From Dyella telluris (GTDB lineage: Bacteria > Pseudomonadota > Gammaproteobacteria > Xanthomonadales > Rhodanobacteraceae): a stretch of DNA of 64,000 nt. The stretch is from contig NZ_CP060412.1 in NCBI RefSeq assembly GCF_014297575.1, positions 4,712,001-4,776,000 of the forward strand. Reading direction: 5' to 3'. The position numbers and the translations under genes are program-made. Numbering within the stretch: the stretch's first letter is position 1; every line of letters starts with the position of its first letter. A model generated the notes under the pieces. It did no database searches, was not told where the DNA came from, and saw only the letters and a list, made by a program, of their open reading frames with translations. Below, one piece after another: positions 1-8,819 of the stretch.

Positions 1-83
1 CATCACCCAAAGGGCCAACGTGTCATGCACGTGTGTCGCCATCGCTCCATGCACTTCCCCTGCCTCTTACGCGGAACCCGACA

Positions 84-1721
84 ATGATTGGTTTGATGAT
101 GCAGCAGCCGCTCCTTGTCGCGTCCCTGTTGAACCACGCCACCCGTCATCACGCCGATCAAGAGATCGTGTCGCGTCGGGTCGAAGGCGATATCCATCGC
201 TACCGGTTCGTTGATCTTGGCGTGCGATCGCGTCGCCTGGCGACGGCGCTCGCCGCGCTGGGTATCCAGCCCGGTGACCGTGTCGCCACCCTCGCCTGGA
301 ACGGCTATCGCCACCTGGAACTGAATTTCGCTGTTTCCGGGTCCGGCGCTGTTCTCCATACCATCAACCCGCGGCTGCATCTGGACCAGATCGCCTATAT
401 CGTCGAGCACGCGGACGATCGCGCCATCTTCTTCGACCTGACCTTCCTTCCCATCATCGATGCCCTGCAGGCGCGACTCTCCACGCCGCGGCTGTTTGTT
501 GCCATGTGCGATGTGGCCTGCATGCCGCCGTTGCACGATTCGCTGCTGTGCTACGAGTGGTTGATCGACAGCCACCGAAGCGACTACGAATGGCCGTCGA
601 TGGACGAAAACACGGCATCGTCGCTGTGCTACACATCGGGGACCACGGGCAACCCCAAGGGCGTGCTCTACAGCCACCGATCCACGGTGTTGCATTCCTA
701 TGCGGGCGCGCTGCCGGATGCATTCAATTGCTCCACGCGCGACACCATCCTGCCCGTGGTGCCGATGTTCCACGTCAATGCCTGGGGCTTGCCGTTCATC
801 GCCTGCATGGTCGGCGCGAAACTGGTGCTGCCGGGCCCGGCACTGGATGGAAGGTCGCTCTACGAACTGATCGAAGCCGAACAGGTGACCATGTCCGCCG
901 GCGTACCCACGATCTGGCAGGGCCTGCTTGCCCATGTCGCCGAGCGTGAGGGCACGTTCTCGTCCATGAAGCGCACCGTGATCGGCGGCGCGCCCTGCCC
1001 CACCTCGATGGCGGCCCAATTCCAGAAAGTGCACAACGTAGATGTACTGCACGCCTGGGGCATGACTGAGCTGAGTCCGTTGGGTACGGTCTGCAGCCTG
1101 AAGCCGGCACAGCTCGCACTGTCCGAAGACGAGCGTTACGCCATCCAGGCCAAGCAGGGGCGCGCCGTGTTCGGGATCGACATGAAGATCGTCGACCCCA
1201 ACGGCAAGGCGCTCTCGTGGGACGGCGAGTCAGTCGGCGACCTGCTAGTGCGCGGCCCCTGGGTGGCCAGCGCCTACTTTGGCGACACAGCCACTTCGCC
1301 GCTACGCGACGGCTGGTTCCCCACCGGGGACATGGCCCGCATCGACCGCGACGGCTTCATGCAGATCACCGACCGCAGCAAGGACGTGATCAAGTCCGGT
1401 GGCGAATGGATCAGCTCGATCGATATCGAGAACATCGCCTGCCTGCACCCCGGCGTGGCCAGCGCTACCTGCATCGGCGTGCGCCACCCGAAGTGGGACG
1501 AACGTCCTTTGCTGCTGGTCACGCGAACCAAGGGAAGCGCCGTGGAGAAGGACGAATTGCTGTCGTTCTTCGACGGCAAGCTCGCCCGCTGGTGGAAGCC
1601 CGACGACGTGGTCTTCCTTGATGGCTTTCCGCTTGGAGCCACCGGCAAGGTACTCAAGAACAGGCTACGGGAGCAGTACGGAGACCACTACACCGGCTTC
1701 GATGCCTCGAAACAGGCGTAG
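84..1721 (+). CDS. alkK: AlkK-like medium/long-chain acyl-CoA ligase
   Basis: ATP-dependent fatty acyl-CoA ligase of the ANL (AMP-binding) superfamily; it activates fatty acids through an acyl-AMP intermediate in the cytoplasm. The 545 aa carry the P-loop-like motif [11 protein letters not shown] near residue 180, the AWGMTE adenylate motif, the GWFPTGD hinge region and a C-terminal [10 protein letters not shown] with the catalytic lysine. The ATG at 84 is chosen over an upstream frame extension because MIGLMMQQ and the total length match Pseudomonas AlkK (546 aa) as I recall it; that is family knowledge, not an alignment. It stands alone and converges on the next gene. Chain-length preference cannot be read from the sequence. 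Confidence 0.88.
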   Translation: MIGLMMQQPLLVASLLNHATRHHADQEIVSRRVEGDIHRYRFVDLGVRSRRLATALAALGIQPGDRVATLAWNGYRHLELNFAVSGSGAVLHTINPRLHLDQIAYIVEHADDRAIFFDLTFLPIIDALQARLSTPRLFVAMCDVACMPPLHDSLLCYEWLIDSHRSDYEWPSMDENTASSLCYTSGTTGNPKGVLYSHRSTVLHSYAGALPDAFNCSTRDTILPVVPMFHVNAWGLPFIACMVGAKLVLPGPALDGRSLYELIEAEQVTMSAGVPTIWQGLLAHVAEREGTFSSMKRTVIGGAPCPTSMAAQFQKVHNVDVLHAWGMTELSPLGTVCSLKPAQLALSEDERYAIQAKQGRAVFGIDMKIVDPNGKALSWDGESVGDLLVRGPWVASAYFGDTATSPLRDGWFPTGDMARIDRDGFMQITDRSKDVIKSGGEWISSIDIENIACLHPGVASATCIGVRHPKWDERPLLLVTRTKGSAVEKDELLSFFDGKLARWWKPDDVVFLDGFPLGATGKVLKNRLREQYGDHYTGFDASKQA

Positions 1722-1766
1722 TTCTGACGCTGCCCCTGCGCCACCCTTGAACGGGCGACCCCAGGC

Positions 1767-2225
1767 TCAGCCGCCCAGCTTCCGGTACAACCGGACCACC
1801 AGCTCTTCGGCGACCAGCATGACCACGACCACGACGATGAGCGAGATGAGGCCGTGCCAAGGGCCGGTGAAATGGACGTCTTTGCCGAAGAGTTGCGCAA
1901 TGGCCTCGAGTATCACGAACTTCGAGCCGAACAGCACCAGCCATGCGCAGAAGAAGCGCAGGAAGCGCATGAACCCGCCCTTCTTTTTCGCGAAGTACTC
2001 GCCAACCTTGTGCTCCACGGCCACGGTCGCCCGCAGCAACACCTGCAGCACGATGGCGGCGAGCAATGAGGTGGTGAACGTGTCGACATATACGTGCTGC
2101 CAGTACTCCGCAAAGAGGTTCAGCACCACCAGGTCGATCAGCACGCCAGTGAAGTAGCGGACAAACAGGCGCTGCCTGTTTGACGGTGCTTCGGCGGTTA
2201 TTGGCAAAAGCGCGTCGCTGCTCAT
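1767..2225 (-). CDS. four-helix inner-membrane protein, unknown function
   Basis: A 152 aa membrane protein with four hydrophobic stretches (about residues 22-40, 49-67, 88-110 and 125-143) separated by short charged loops (EHKVGEYFAKKKGG). No catalytic motif is visible and I cannot name a family. The ATG at 2225 is the first in frame and fits the predicted cytoplasmic N-terminus. The gene converges on the acyl-CoA ligase with a 45-base gap and its start faces the efflux operon across 267 bases. Function unknown. Confidence 0.7.
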   Translation of the reverse strand: MSSDALLPITAEAPSNRQRLFVRYFTGVLIDLVVLNLFAEYWQHVYVDTFTTSLLAAIVLQVLLRATVAVEHKVGEYFAKKKGGFMRFLRFFCAWLVLFGSKFVILEAIAQLFGKDVHFTGPWHGLISLIVVVVVMLVAEELVVRLYRKLGG

Positions 2226-2492
2226 GACAGGGCCCCTTCGGTATCACGACAGAGCGCATGACATCGTGAAGCCCAAGGCTGCACGCTCCGCGCCGACGAC
2301 TCAGAATACCGCGAAGCGCCGAGTTAGGAAGGGGGTGCGAACACCATAGCTCATGGCCTAAGTAAAACTACGGCTGGCTAACCGTATCGGATATGGCACC
2401 GTGTCAGTACACAGGCATTGATTGCGGTATCTTTGCACGGGACTTCCATGCGGCATCTTGACCGGTACTTTGCCAGGCGAGAGGAAGGTGGC

Positions 2493-4025
2493 GTGAGTTG
2501 GGGGACTCGAATCGGCAGGTTTTCATTGCCCGTCTCCGTGGCCTTGGTGGCAGCCGTGTGCGCGATTGGCGGCTGCACGCTTGGCCCCGACTACGTGCGC
2601 CCATCGGCAGTCACGCCGAACGCTTTTCGCTTCGCCGGCGACGTGCCCGCCACGCCAGCTTCTGAATCGACCCTCACACCATTGCCGGCGTGGTGGAAGT
2701 CTTTCGGTGATGCGGATCTCGATGCCTTGGTCGATGAGGGGCTGGCAGCCAACCATGACCTGCGCATCGCCACGGCCCGGGTAGAGGCATTTTCCGCACA
2801 GGTGGTGGTGACGGGTGCGCAAGGCCTGCCCCAGGTGGGTTACGGTGCCAGCGCGGCGCGGCAAAAGGTGAGTAGCAGCACCACGGCGTTGCCGCCGGGC
2901 TCCAGCGGTATTGGCGAGAACTACACCGCAATGGTGTCTGCGAGCTGGGAGCTGGATCTCTGGGGGCGCCTGCGGCGCGAGAACGAAGCGGCACGCGCCA
3001 ACCTGCTGGCAACGGAGCAGGCGCGCCTGGGTGTTGCGCTCACCGTGGTGTCCAGCATCGTTACCGGTTACATCACCCTGCTGGACCTGGACCGGCAACT
3101 TGAGATCTCGCAGGCCACACTGGAAGGCCGCAAGAGCAGCGTCGATGTGTTCAAGATGCGACTGGAGGGTGGCGCTGTTTCCGAATTTGAAATGATGCAG
3201 GTCACCGCCGAATACGAAACCGCGGCAGCGGCCATTCCCACGCTGCAGCAGGCGATTGCCCAGCAGGAGCATGCGCTGTCCATTCTGGTGGGCCGCAACC
3301 CCGGGCCCATTGTGCGCAGGCACACGCTGGAGCAATTGACGCAGCCACCCGTGCCTGCCGGCCTTCCCTCCGACCTGATTGCCAGGCGACCGGATATCCT
3401 GCAGGCAGAGCAGCAACTGGTGGCGGCCAACGCCGCGATTGGCGTTGCACGCACGCTCTACTTCCCCTCGATATCGCTGACGGCGGCCGCCGGCACGGCC
3501 AGTCGCGAGCTCAATACCCTGTTCACCGGTCCCTCCCGCACGTGGTCGTTTGCCGGCCAGTTGGCCGGCCCCCTCTTCGCCGGGGGCAGCATTGCCGCCC
3601 TCAACCAGCAGGCCCGGGCTCAGCACGACCAGGCGGTGGAGGCTTATCAGCTGAGCATCCAGAACGCTTTTCGTGATGTGGACGATGCCTTGGCAACCAT
3701 CAAGGCCAAGCGCGAGCTGGTCGTGGTGCTGGAACGACAAGTGACCGCATTGACCCGCGCCGTCGAGCTGACGCGCGAGCGCTATGACAACGGTTACACC
3801 GACTACCTCGAGGTGCTCGATACCGAGCGCAGCCTGTTCAATTCGCAACTCTCCTTGAGTTCGGCCCAGGGCGACAAGTACCAGGCGCTGGTGAGTCTCT
3901 ATCGCGCACTGGGAGGCGACTGGATAGACCAGGTGGCGCCGCTGCCGGTGGCGCAGCAGCCGCCGGAACATGGGCACGTTTCCAACGCAGTGAACTCGCC
4001 TGTCGCCAAGGCAGGCTCGCAATGA
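2493..4025 (+). CDS. NodT/OprM-family outer-membrane efflux lipoprotein
   Basis: Outer-membrane factor of a tripartite exporter; TolC-like trimers of this family form the channel through the outer membrane. The signal peptide ends in a lipobox (IGGC), followed by the TLGPDYVRP signature of the NodT family. Two OEP repeats rich in long helices follow, with the typical AYQLSIQNAFRDVDDAL and RERYDNGYTDYLEVLDTER segments. I chose the GTG at 2493 because GAGAGGAAGG lies just upstream; an ATG at 2418 would add 25 residues before the signal peptide. It is first in an operon with the membrane fusion protein and the DUF2955 protein. Confidence 0.87.
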   Translation: MSWGTRIGRFSLPVSVALVAAVCAIGGCTLGPDYVRPSAVTPNAFRFAGDVPATPASESTLTPLPAWWKSFGDADLDALVDEGLAANHDLRIATARVEAFSAQVVVTGAQGLPQVGYGASAARQKVSSSTTALPPGSSGIGENYTAMVSASWELDLWGRLRRENEAARANLLATEQARLGVALTVVSSIVTGYITLLDLDRQLEISQATLEGRKSSVDVFKMRLEGGAVSEFEMMQVTAEYETAAAAIPTLQQAIAQQEHALSILVGRNPGPIVRRHTLEQLTQPPVPAGLPSDLIARRPDILQAEQQLVAANAAIGVARTLYFPSISLTAAAGTASRELNTLFTGPSRTWSFAGQLAGPLFAGGSIAALNQQARAQHDQAVEAYQLSIQNAFRDVDDALATIKAKRELVVVLERQVTALTRAVELTRERYDNGYTDYLEVLDTERSLFNSQLSLSSAQGDKYQALVSLYRALGGDWIDQVAPLPVAQQPPEHGHVSNAVNSPVAKAGSQ

Positions 4026-4085
4026 CCCTCTTGATGAAGCCTCTTGCCATCCACGCCTTCATCACCCGCCCCGGGGATCGCCTCC

Positions 4086-5231
4086 ATGACTGAGGAAAGC
4101 GCCACCACCATGGAAGCCTCGCCGGAAAAGGCGCCGCCAGCGGCAGCGAAACCGGCTGGTGCCGGGAAGGTGCAGCGAATCATCAAGCTGACGCTGCTCC
4201 TGCTGCTGGCGATGTTTGTCTATCACGTCATCGCCGATCGCTTTACGCCGTACACCTCGCAGGCAACCTTGAGCGTGTTTCTGGTGGAGATTGCACCGGA
4301 GGTGACTGGCCCGGTGATGTCGGTGGATGTGCATGACAACCAGAAAGTGAAGAAAGGCCAGGTGCTCTTCCGCATTGATCCGGAGTCATTCCAGATCTCC
4401 CTTCAGGCCGCCCAGGCCAACCTGGCCGTGGCCAGGCAATCGGCGGATGCGTCGGCGGCCGATGTCCAGGTGGCGGATGCCACGGTGGGACGGCAACGCG
4501 TGGACTACGCGGCGTCACAGAAGCTGGGCAAGATCGTGCTGGACCTGTCAGCCAAGAAGGCACTGTCGGAAACCTCGGCCATTCGAGCGCAGGCAGACAT
4601 CGACAAGACGCGCGCCGACATCACGCGCGGCGAAGCCGAGGCGGTGCGCGCTCGCATCAAGATGGGCGGCACCGGCAATGACAACCCCCAGGTGCGTCAG
4701 GCGCTTGTCGCGGTCGATCAGGCGCAGCTTGATCTGACCCGGACCACCGTGGGGGCGCCGGGTGACGGCGTCATTACCAACCTGCGCCTGTCCCCCGGGC
4801 AGTTCGCCAGCCGGGGCCAGGCCGTGCTCAGTTTCGTTTCCGACGGGCCGCGCTGGGTCAATGCAGCCATGCGTGAGAACCAGCTTGGCCATATCGCGCC
4901 GGGCGATCGCGCCTACGTGGTTTTCGACGACCAGCCAGGCGTGGTCCATGCCGCGCGCGTGGACAGCATCGGCTGGGGCGTTGCACAAGGCGGGGATACG
5001 CCCAGCGGACAGCTTCCCACGGTGAACGCACCCAGCGGCTGGTTGCGTGAGCCCCAGCGCTTCCCTGTGCGCATCGTGCTTGATCCTCCCGCGGATGGCT
5101 CATCCCCACTGCCACCCGGTCGCAGCGGTGCACAGGCCAACGTGGTGGTGCTTACGCGCGACACCTCGCTGATGAACCCGCTGGCACGCCTGTGGATATG
5201 GGTGATCGCCATGCTCAGCTACCTGCGATGA
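4086..5231 (+). CDS. HlyD/EmrA-type membrane fusion protein
   Basis: Periplasmic adaptor of the same exporter. The 381 aa have a cytoplasmic N-terminus rich in Ala/Pro, one transmembrane helix at about residues 30-52, a biotinyl-lipoyl-like half (VDVHDNQKVKKGQVLFRIDPESF), a coiled-coil hairpin, the second lipoyl half (VGAPGDGVITNLRLSPGQF) and a beta-barrel domain. The stop codon overlaps the start of the next gene (ATGA), so the two are translationally coupled. An in-frame ATG at 4044 exists, but it lies just 18 bases after the outer-membrane gene and has no better ribosome site; the start is therefore moderately certain. Confidence 0.86.
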   Translation: MTEESATTMEASPEKAPPAAAKPAGAGKVQRIIKLTLLLLLAMFVYHVIADRFTPYTSQATLSVFLVEIAPEVTGPVMSVDVHDNQKVKKGQVLFRIDPESFQISLQAAQANLAVARQSADASAADVQVADATVGRQRVDYAASQKLGKIVLDLSAKKALSETSAIRAQADIDKTRADITRGEAEAVRARIKMGGTGNDNPQVRQALVAVDQAQLDLTRTTVGAPGDGVITNLRLSPGQFASRGQAVLSFVSDGPRWVNAAMRENQLGHIAPGDRAYVVFDDQPGVVHAARVDSIGWGVAQGGDTPSGQLPTVNAPSGWLREPQRFPVRIVLDPPADGSSPLPPGRSGAQANVVVLTRDTSLMNPLARLWIWVIAMLSYLR

Positions 5232-6268
5232 AAGCGCACGCGGCCCCTGCAGCCCCGGAAGATGTCGTGACGCTGCATGCGACGCTGCGCTTTGCCGTCG
5301 GCGTCACGGCTGCCTTCGTGGTGGGCGAGGCAATGGACTGGTTTCCCAGTTTTCTCGCGCCGGTGCTCGCGGCCGCGCTGCTGGCCAGCCTGCCCGCGCG
5401 GCCATCGCTCAGGATGGCGCTTGGACTTTTGATAGTCATGACGGTCGCGTCGCTGTTCGCTTTCGTCATCGCGTCGCAGCTGCGCGGCACGCCCTTCGTT
5501 CTGTTCGGGCTGATTGCCTTGTGCGTGTTTCTTGCATTCTTTGCCATGCTGAGCGGACGCCCCGCGTTTCCAGCGCTGCTTTTTCTGATCTGCCTTGCCA
5601 CCATTCCGGTGATTGCCATGATCGCGCCGGCGCAGGCCGGTACGCTTCCCGTGGCCTTTGTCCGCGGCATGGCCGTCGCATTGGTGACTATCTGGCTGGT
5701 CTACGGGCTGTGGCCGCAAACAGCGGCACCGAAGCCCGCGCCGCCACCGCCTTCGCACATGCCCGATCCTGTCACCATGGCATTGGGTGGTGCTGCGGTC
5801 GTTGTCCCGCTGATGCTGGTCTACCTGCTGTACGGACTGGCGGACGCTTTGCCGGTGATGATCGCCACGGTCATGCTGGTGGCAAACTTTGATCTGAATC
5901 GCGGCCGATTGCATGCGTTGGCCATGATCGTCGGCAACTTCGCCGGCGGCTTTCTTGGGCTGGTGCTCCATACGATATTGACGACCACGCCATCGCTGGT
6001 CTTCCTTGCCGGCCTGCTTTTCTTCACCTTGCTCTTCTTCGGGCAGCGCATGGCGGCTGGTGGCCCCACGGCGCCGATTGCCCTGCTGGCGTGCAACGCC
6101 ATGCTGATCATCCTGGGCTCGGCGATATCGTCAGACTCCCCTACCCTGTCCCTCTGGATGGTGCGTGTCTTCCAGTTTGCGGTCGCCGGCATGTTCGCCA
6201 TCGGCACCATGAGCCTGCTCTGGCATCGTGCATCCCATGCGGGCCCCGGAAAGCCGCAGAACCCGTAG
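5228..6268 (+). CDS. DUF2955/FUSC-type inner-membrane transport protein
   Basis: Inner-membrane component of the efflux operon. The 346 aa form two sets of hydrophobic helices (roughly residues 20-165 and 195-335) separated by a proline-rich linker (PKPAPPPPSH), the usual layout of DUF2955/fusaric-acid-resistance-like transporters that pair with an HlyD adaptor for aromatic-acid or small-molecule export. It starts at an ATGA overlap with the adaptor gene and is followed by a strong terminator hairpin shared with the convergent hydrolase gene. The substrate is unknown. The set is unusual only in having no RND or MFS pump. Confidence 0.8.
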   Translation: MKAHAAPAAPEDVVTLHATLRFAVGVTAAFVVGEAMDWFPSFLAPVLAAALLASLPARPSLRMALGLLIVMTVASLFAFVIASQLRGTPFVLFGLIALCVFLAFFAMLSGRPAFPALLFLICLATIPVIAMIAPAQAGTLPVAFVRGMAVALVTIWLVYGLWPQTAAPKPAPPPPSHMPDPVTMALGGAAVVVPLMLVYLLYGLADALPVMIATVMLVANFDLNRGRLHALAMIVGNFAGGFLGLVLHTILTTTPSLVFLAGLLFFTLLFFGQRMAAGGPTAPIALLACNAMLIILGSAISSDSPTLSLWMVRVFQFAVAGMFAIGTMSLLWHRASHAGPGKPQNP

Positions 6269-6304
6269 CGCGCGCACTTCGCTGATCCCTTCCTGCGAAT
6301 TGCG

Positions 6305-6328
6305 CCGGGGTGGTAGCGACCACCCCGG
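6305..6328. terminator. bidirectional terminator hairpin
   Basis: Perfect 10-bp inverted repeat CCGGGGTGGT/ACCACCCCGG around a 4-base loop, lying between convergent genes ending at 6268 (+) and 6342 (-). There is no long T-tract on either side, so termination strength is inferred from the stem alone. Confidence 0.7.
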
Positions 6329-6341
6329 GCGCCCTTGAACG

Positions 6342-7172
6342 CTAGCTCTTGATGAAGGCCAGAAGGTCGGCGTTGATGGTGTCCGCCTCGGTCGTGGGCA
6401 TCCCGTGCGGGAAGCCCTTGTAGATCTTCAGCGTGCTGTTGCGGGCCAGCTTGGCCGAGAGTACGCCCGCGTCCTCGTAAGGGACGATCTGGTCGTCATC
6501 GCCATGCATCACGAGCACGGGGATCGTGGTGCCCTTCAGATCCTCGGTGAAGTCCGTCTGCGAGAAGGCCACGATACCGTCGTAATGGGCCTTGGCGCCG
6601 CCCATCATGCCCTGGCGCCACCAGTTCAGGACGACGGCCTGCTGGGGCTTCGCGTTGGGCCGGTTGTAGCCATAGAACGGGCCAGCGGCCAGGTCGTAGT
6701 AGAACTGCGAGCGGTTGGCTGCCAGCTGGGCCTGGAGATCGTCAAAGACCTTCTTGTCCAGGCCGCCGGGATTGGCCGGCGTCTTCACCATGATGGGCGG
6801 AACGGCACTGATGAGCACCGCCTTGGCCACCTTGTCTTCGCCATGCCGGGCCACGTAATGGATCACCTCGCCACCGCCGGTGGAATGACCCACGTGCACA
6901 GCTTTCCGCACACCCAGGTGCGTCACCACGGCAGCGGTGTCGTCGGCGTAGTGATCCATGTCGTGGCCATCCGATACCTGACTCGACCGCCCATGACCGC
7001 GACGATCATGCGCCACCACACGGAAACCCTTGGACAGGAAAAAGAGCATCTGGTTATCCCAGTCGTCCGCGCTCAATGGCCAACCATGGTGGAAGTAAAC
7101 AACCGGAGCGTCCTTCGGACCCCAGTCCTTGTAGAAAATCTCGACACCGTCCTTTGTGGTCACGTATCCCAT
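6342..7172 (-). CDS. alpha/beta hydrolase, non-heme chloroperoxidase type
   Basis: Cytosolic alpha/beta hydrolase of 276 aa related to bacterial cofactor-free haloperoxidases/esterases. The nucleophile elbow reads GHSTGG, the oxyanion region HHGWPLSADDWD, the acid lies in VLVMHGDDDQIVP and the catalytic His in FPHGMPTTEAD near the C-terminus. A long upstream extension of the frame exists, but the ATG at 7172 is preceded by AGAGGAGA and begins the conserved domain (MGYVTTKDGVEIFYKDWG). No operon partner. Natural substrate unknown; such enzymes hydrolyse esters and can perform perhydrolysis in vitro. Confidence 0.87.
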   Translation of the reverse strand: MGYVTTKDGVEIFYKDWGPKDAPVVYFHHGWPLSADDWDNQMLFFLSKGFRVVAHDRRGHGRSSQVSDGHDMDHYADDTAAVVTHLGVRKAVHVGHSTGGGEVIHYVARHGEDKVAKAVLISAVPPIMVKTPANPGGLDKKVFDDLQAQLAANRSQFYYDLAAGPFYGYNRPNAKPQQAVVLNWWRQGMMGGAKAHYDGIVAFSQTDFTEDLKGTTIPVLVMHGDDDQIVPYEDAGVLSAKLARNSTLKIYKGFPHGMPTTEADTINADLLAFIKS

Positions 7173-7552
7173 ATCGCGTCTCCTCTGGTGAAGTTCGGCC
7201 ATGAATCGGTGACACGCTCTCCGGCGGCAATCCGTTGCCAGGGCATGGGCGCTGGCAACGTCGGCGAAGGACGGTAGCGGCATGCACGGAGCCGGCCGCA
7301 GGGAGCGTTGAGTGGGTGGAGCATGGTGCAGCCTGGGTTGGCCGCTCGAAGAGCGTAGCCCCAAAGTGCGTCGCAAGGTCAACCATTTTCGTTTTGCGTG
7401 CACGAAGAATCGCGGCGGGGATCGGAATCGGCCACGAGGTCCCACCCATTCCTGACTTCCTGGCCAGGATTCTCTACGTGAGCTTCACGTGGGAGGCGAT
7501 TTGCCCGTGGCCGTCAACAGGCTCTATACGACGCTGTCGCGCACCCACCGGC
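7173..7552. other. 380-base gap without a convincing gene
   Basis: Lies upstream of the hydrolase and downstream of the SRPBCC gene, so it should hold the hydrolase promoter. The only structure I see is a short inverted repeat ACGTGA-gct-TCACGT at 7476-7490. A plus-strand open frame crossing this gap is antisense to the SRPBCC gene, has no ribosome site and looks spurious. Confidence 0.5.
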
Positions 7553-8080
7553 TCACGGCTTGCTCGACAGCGCGCTCACCAGTGCGCGTCGCCACTCGTC
7601 GATCATGGCCGTGTAGTGCGCGTCGGTAGTGAACTTGGTGGCGAATGCATCGCCCTTGGGAGTCAGGCCGGTCAGTGTGTAGGTCACGTCGATGGCGCTG
7701 CCACTGCCCTCCTCGGAGCAGCGCACGTCAACGAGCCCGATGTTGGAGTCCTCCGCCAGGCGTGCATAACTGACGCGACCGGCGACAGGGTCGTATTCCG
7801 TAACGATCCAGGTGGTGACCTGTCCATCCGGATGACGCGTGCGGAACGCGCTGCCGCGATGCTCGCTGCCACTGAGCTGCTCGGGATTCCAGCCCTCTGC
7901 CCACTGCTTTTCACCAGCGGCGGTGAACAGCGGGAACACGCGCTGGCACGGGGCGTCCAGATGAAAGCGCCGGGTGTTGGAGTGAGGTTCGGAGGCCATG
8001 ACAGCGGGGGAGCCAGCCAGTGCCCACCCAAGGATCCATAGACTGCGCACGAAGTGCGCCCTTCCGGTGAGCTGCAGCAT
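7553..8080 (-). CDS. exported SRPBCC-fold protein
   Basis: A 175 aa protein with an N-terminal signal peptide (hydrophobic LWILGWALAGSPAVMA, cleavage near ASE) followed by a START/Bet v1-like domain: NTRRFHLDAPCQRVFPLFTAAGEK at the front and a C-terminal amphipathic helix (HYTAMIDEWRRALVSAL). This fold binds hydrophobic ligands; the ligand is unknown. Start at 8080 is chosen because the signal peptide begins there and GAGGAT lies upstream; an ATG at 8143 would place 21 odd residues in front. It diverges from a ribbon-helix-helix-like gene across a 90-base region with a palindrome. Confidence 0.75.
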   Translation of the reverse strand: MLQLTGRAHFVRSLWILGWALAGSPAVMASEPHSNTRRFHLDAPCQRVFPLFTAAGEKQWAEGWNPEQLSGSEHRGSAFRTRHPDGQVTTWIVTEYDPVAGRVSYARLAEDSNIGLVDVRCSEEGSGSAIDVTYTLTGLTPKGDAFATKFTTDAHYTAMIDEWRRALVSALSSKP

Positions 8081-8100
8081 GGCGCCACATCCTCGTAGGT

Positions 8101-8130
8101 GGTATGTTGGTACCAAGGTACTCATATACC
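8101..8130. promoter_or_regulatory. palindromic operator candidate in a divergent promoter
   Basis: Core perfect palindrome TTGGTACCAA at 8107-8116, flanked by GGTAT (8101-8105) and ATACC (8126-8130) in inverted orientation. It sits midway between the divergent SRPBCC and ribbon-helix-helix-like genes, so control of both promoters by the latter protein is a natural guess. Confidence 0.4.
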
Positions 8131-8170
8131 AGTAACGGTGCAAGCCCCGCCGCCACGGAGAAACAACCAG

Positions 8171-8446
8171 ATGCCCCCTGCAAAGAAGACAGCCGCACGG
8201 CCGCCCGCGCCACCGGTGGAACGTATCCAGACCGGCGTACGGCTGGAAAAACGGCTGCTCAAGGTGCTCAAAGGCCTCGCCGAATCGCTGGATCTGTCGC
8301 TAGGTGACCTGCTGGAAGGCATTGCGCTCCACGCACTGGAGAACAAGCCGCCCTTCTCCACCGCAACGCTGAAGAAGATCAGCGACCTGAAGCGCATCTA
8401 CGATCTCGACCTCACGGCAGCCGACAGTCATCAACTGCGCGAATGA
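8171..8446 (+). CDS. small ribbon-helix-helix-like protein
   Basis: A 91 aa basic protein: a Lys/Ala/Pro-rich tail (MPPAKKTAARPPAPP), then a segment with the strand-helix-helix pattern of RHH regulators (IQTGVRLEKRLLKVLKGLAE, then SLGDLLEGIALHAL). GGAG lies 10 bases before the ATG at 8171. If it is a DNA-binding repressor, the adjacent palindrome would be its operator. I cannot assign a named family with certainty; a structural or adaptor role is possible. Confidence 0.65.
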   Translation: MPPAKKTAARPPAPPVERIQTGVRLEKRLLKVLKGLAESLDLSLGDLLEGIALHALENKPPFSTATLKKISDLKRIYDLDLTAADSHQLRE

Positions 8447-8489
8447 CGGGCGCTATGTCAATGCATTTCCAATGCGGGTAGCCAACAAG

Positions 8490-8520
8490 TAGCCCGGATG
8501 AAGCGCAGCGGGAATCCGGG
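8490..8520 (+). repeat. REP-like element, left copy
   Basis: A 31-base element beginning tagcccggatgaagcgc and ending aatccggg. It has its own 7-bp stem (CCCGGAT/ATCCGGG) and is matched in reverse orientation at 8584-8614 with three differences. Elements of this kind are common extragenic palindromes in gammaproteobacteria. Confidence 0.75.
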
Positions 8521-8583
8521 GAGGCGCCTGGCAAAAGCGCAAAATCAATGAATCGCGGCATCGACTCGTGACGCGCCGTGCCA

Positions 8584-8614
8584 CCCGGATTCTCGCGGCG
8601 CTTCATCCGGGCCA
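8584..8614 (-). repeat. REP-like element, right copy (inverted)
   Basis: Inverted partner of the element at 8490-8520, differing at 3 of 31 positions. Separation is 63 bases, giving a BIME-like head-to-head pair between a plus-strand gene end (8446) and a minus-strand gene end (8820). Confidence 0.75.
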
Positions 8615-8819
8615 CGGGATACCGCGCGACCCACTTCGAGCGTGAATTCCATGCGGGATACGCGATCGTCATGACGGGTGATGAACTCAATGCCACCTTC
8701 CGCTCCGGGCACGCATCGCCCGGCAATTCCATGCAGGCCCAGCCTTGAAAAACGAAGGGTCGCCTGAGCGACCCCTCGTCTGATTCATGTCTCAGTCGCA
8801 CGCAACAGAACGACGTTTG

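Larger units (their letters stand above)
8447..8819. other. 373-base gap holding a REP-like inverted pair
   Basis: No gene is supported here. A minus-strand frame spanning the gap has no ribosome site and reads through the repeats. The content is the pair of REP-like elements listed separately plus the downstream region of the convergent gene ending at 8820. Confidence 0.55.

Noticed and set aside
7235..8041. Long plus-strand open frame over the SRPBCC gene
   Set aside because: Antisense to a gene with a clear signal peptide and domain; no ribosome site and no recognisable protein features.
8412..8801. Minus-strand open frame of about 129 codons
   Set aside because: Runs through the REP-like repeats, has no ribosome site and overlaps the end of the RHH-like gene.
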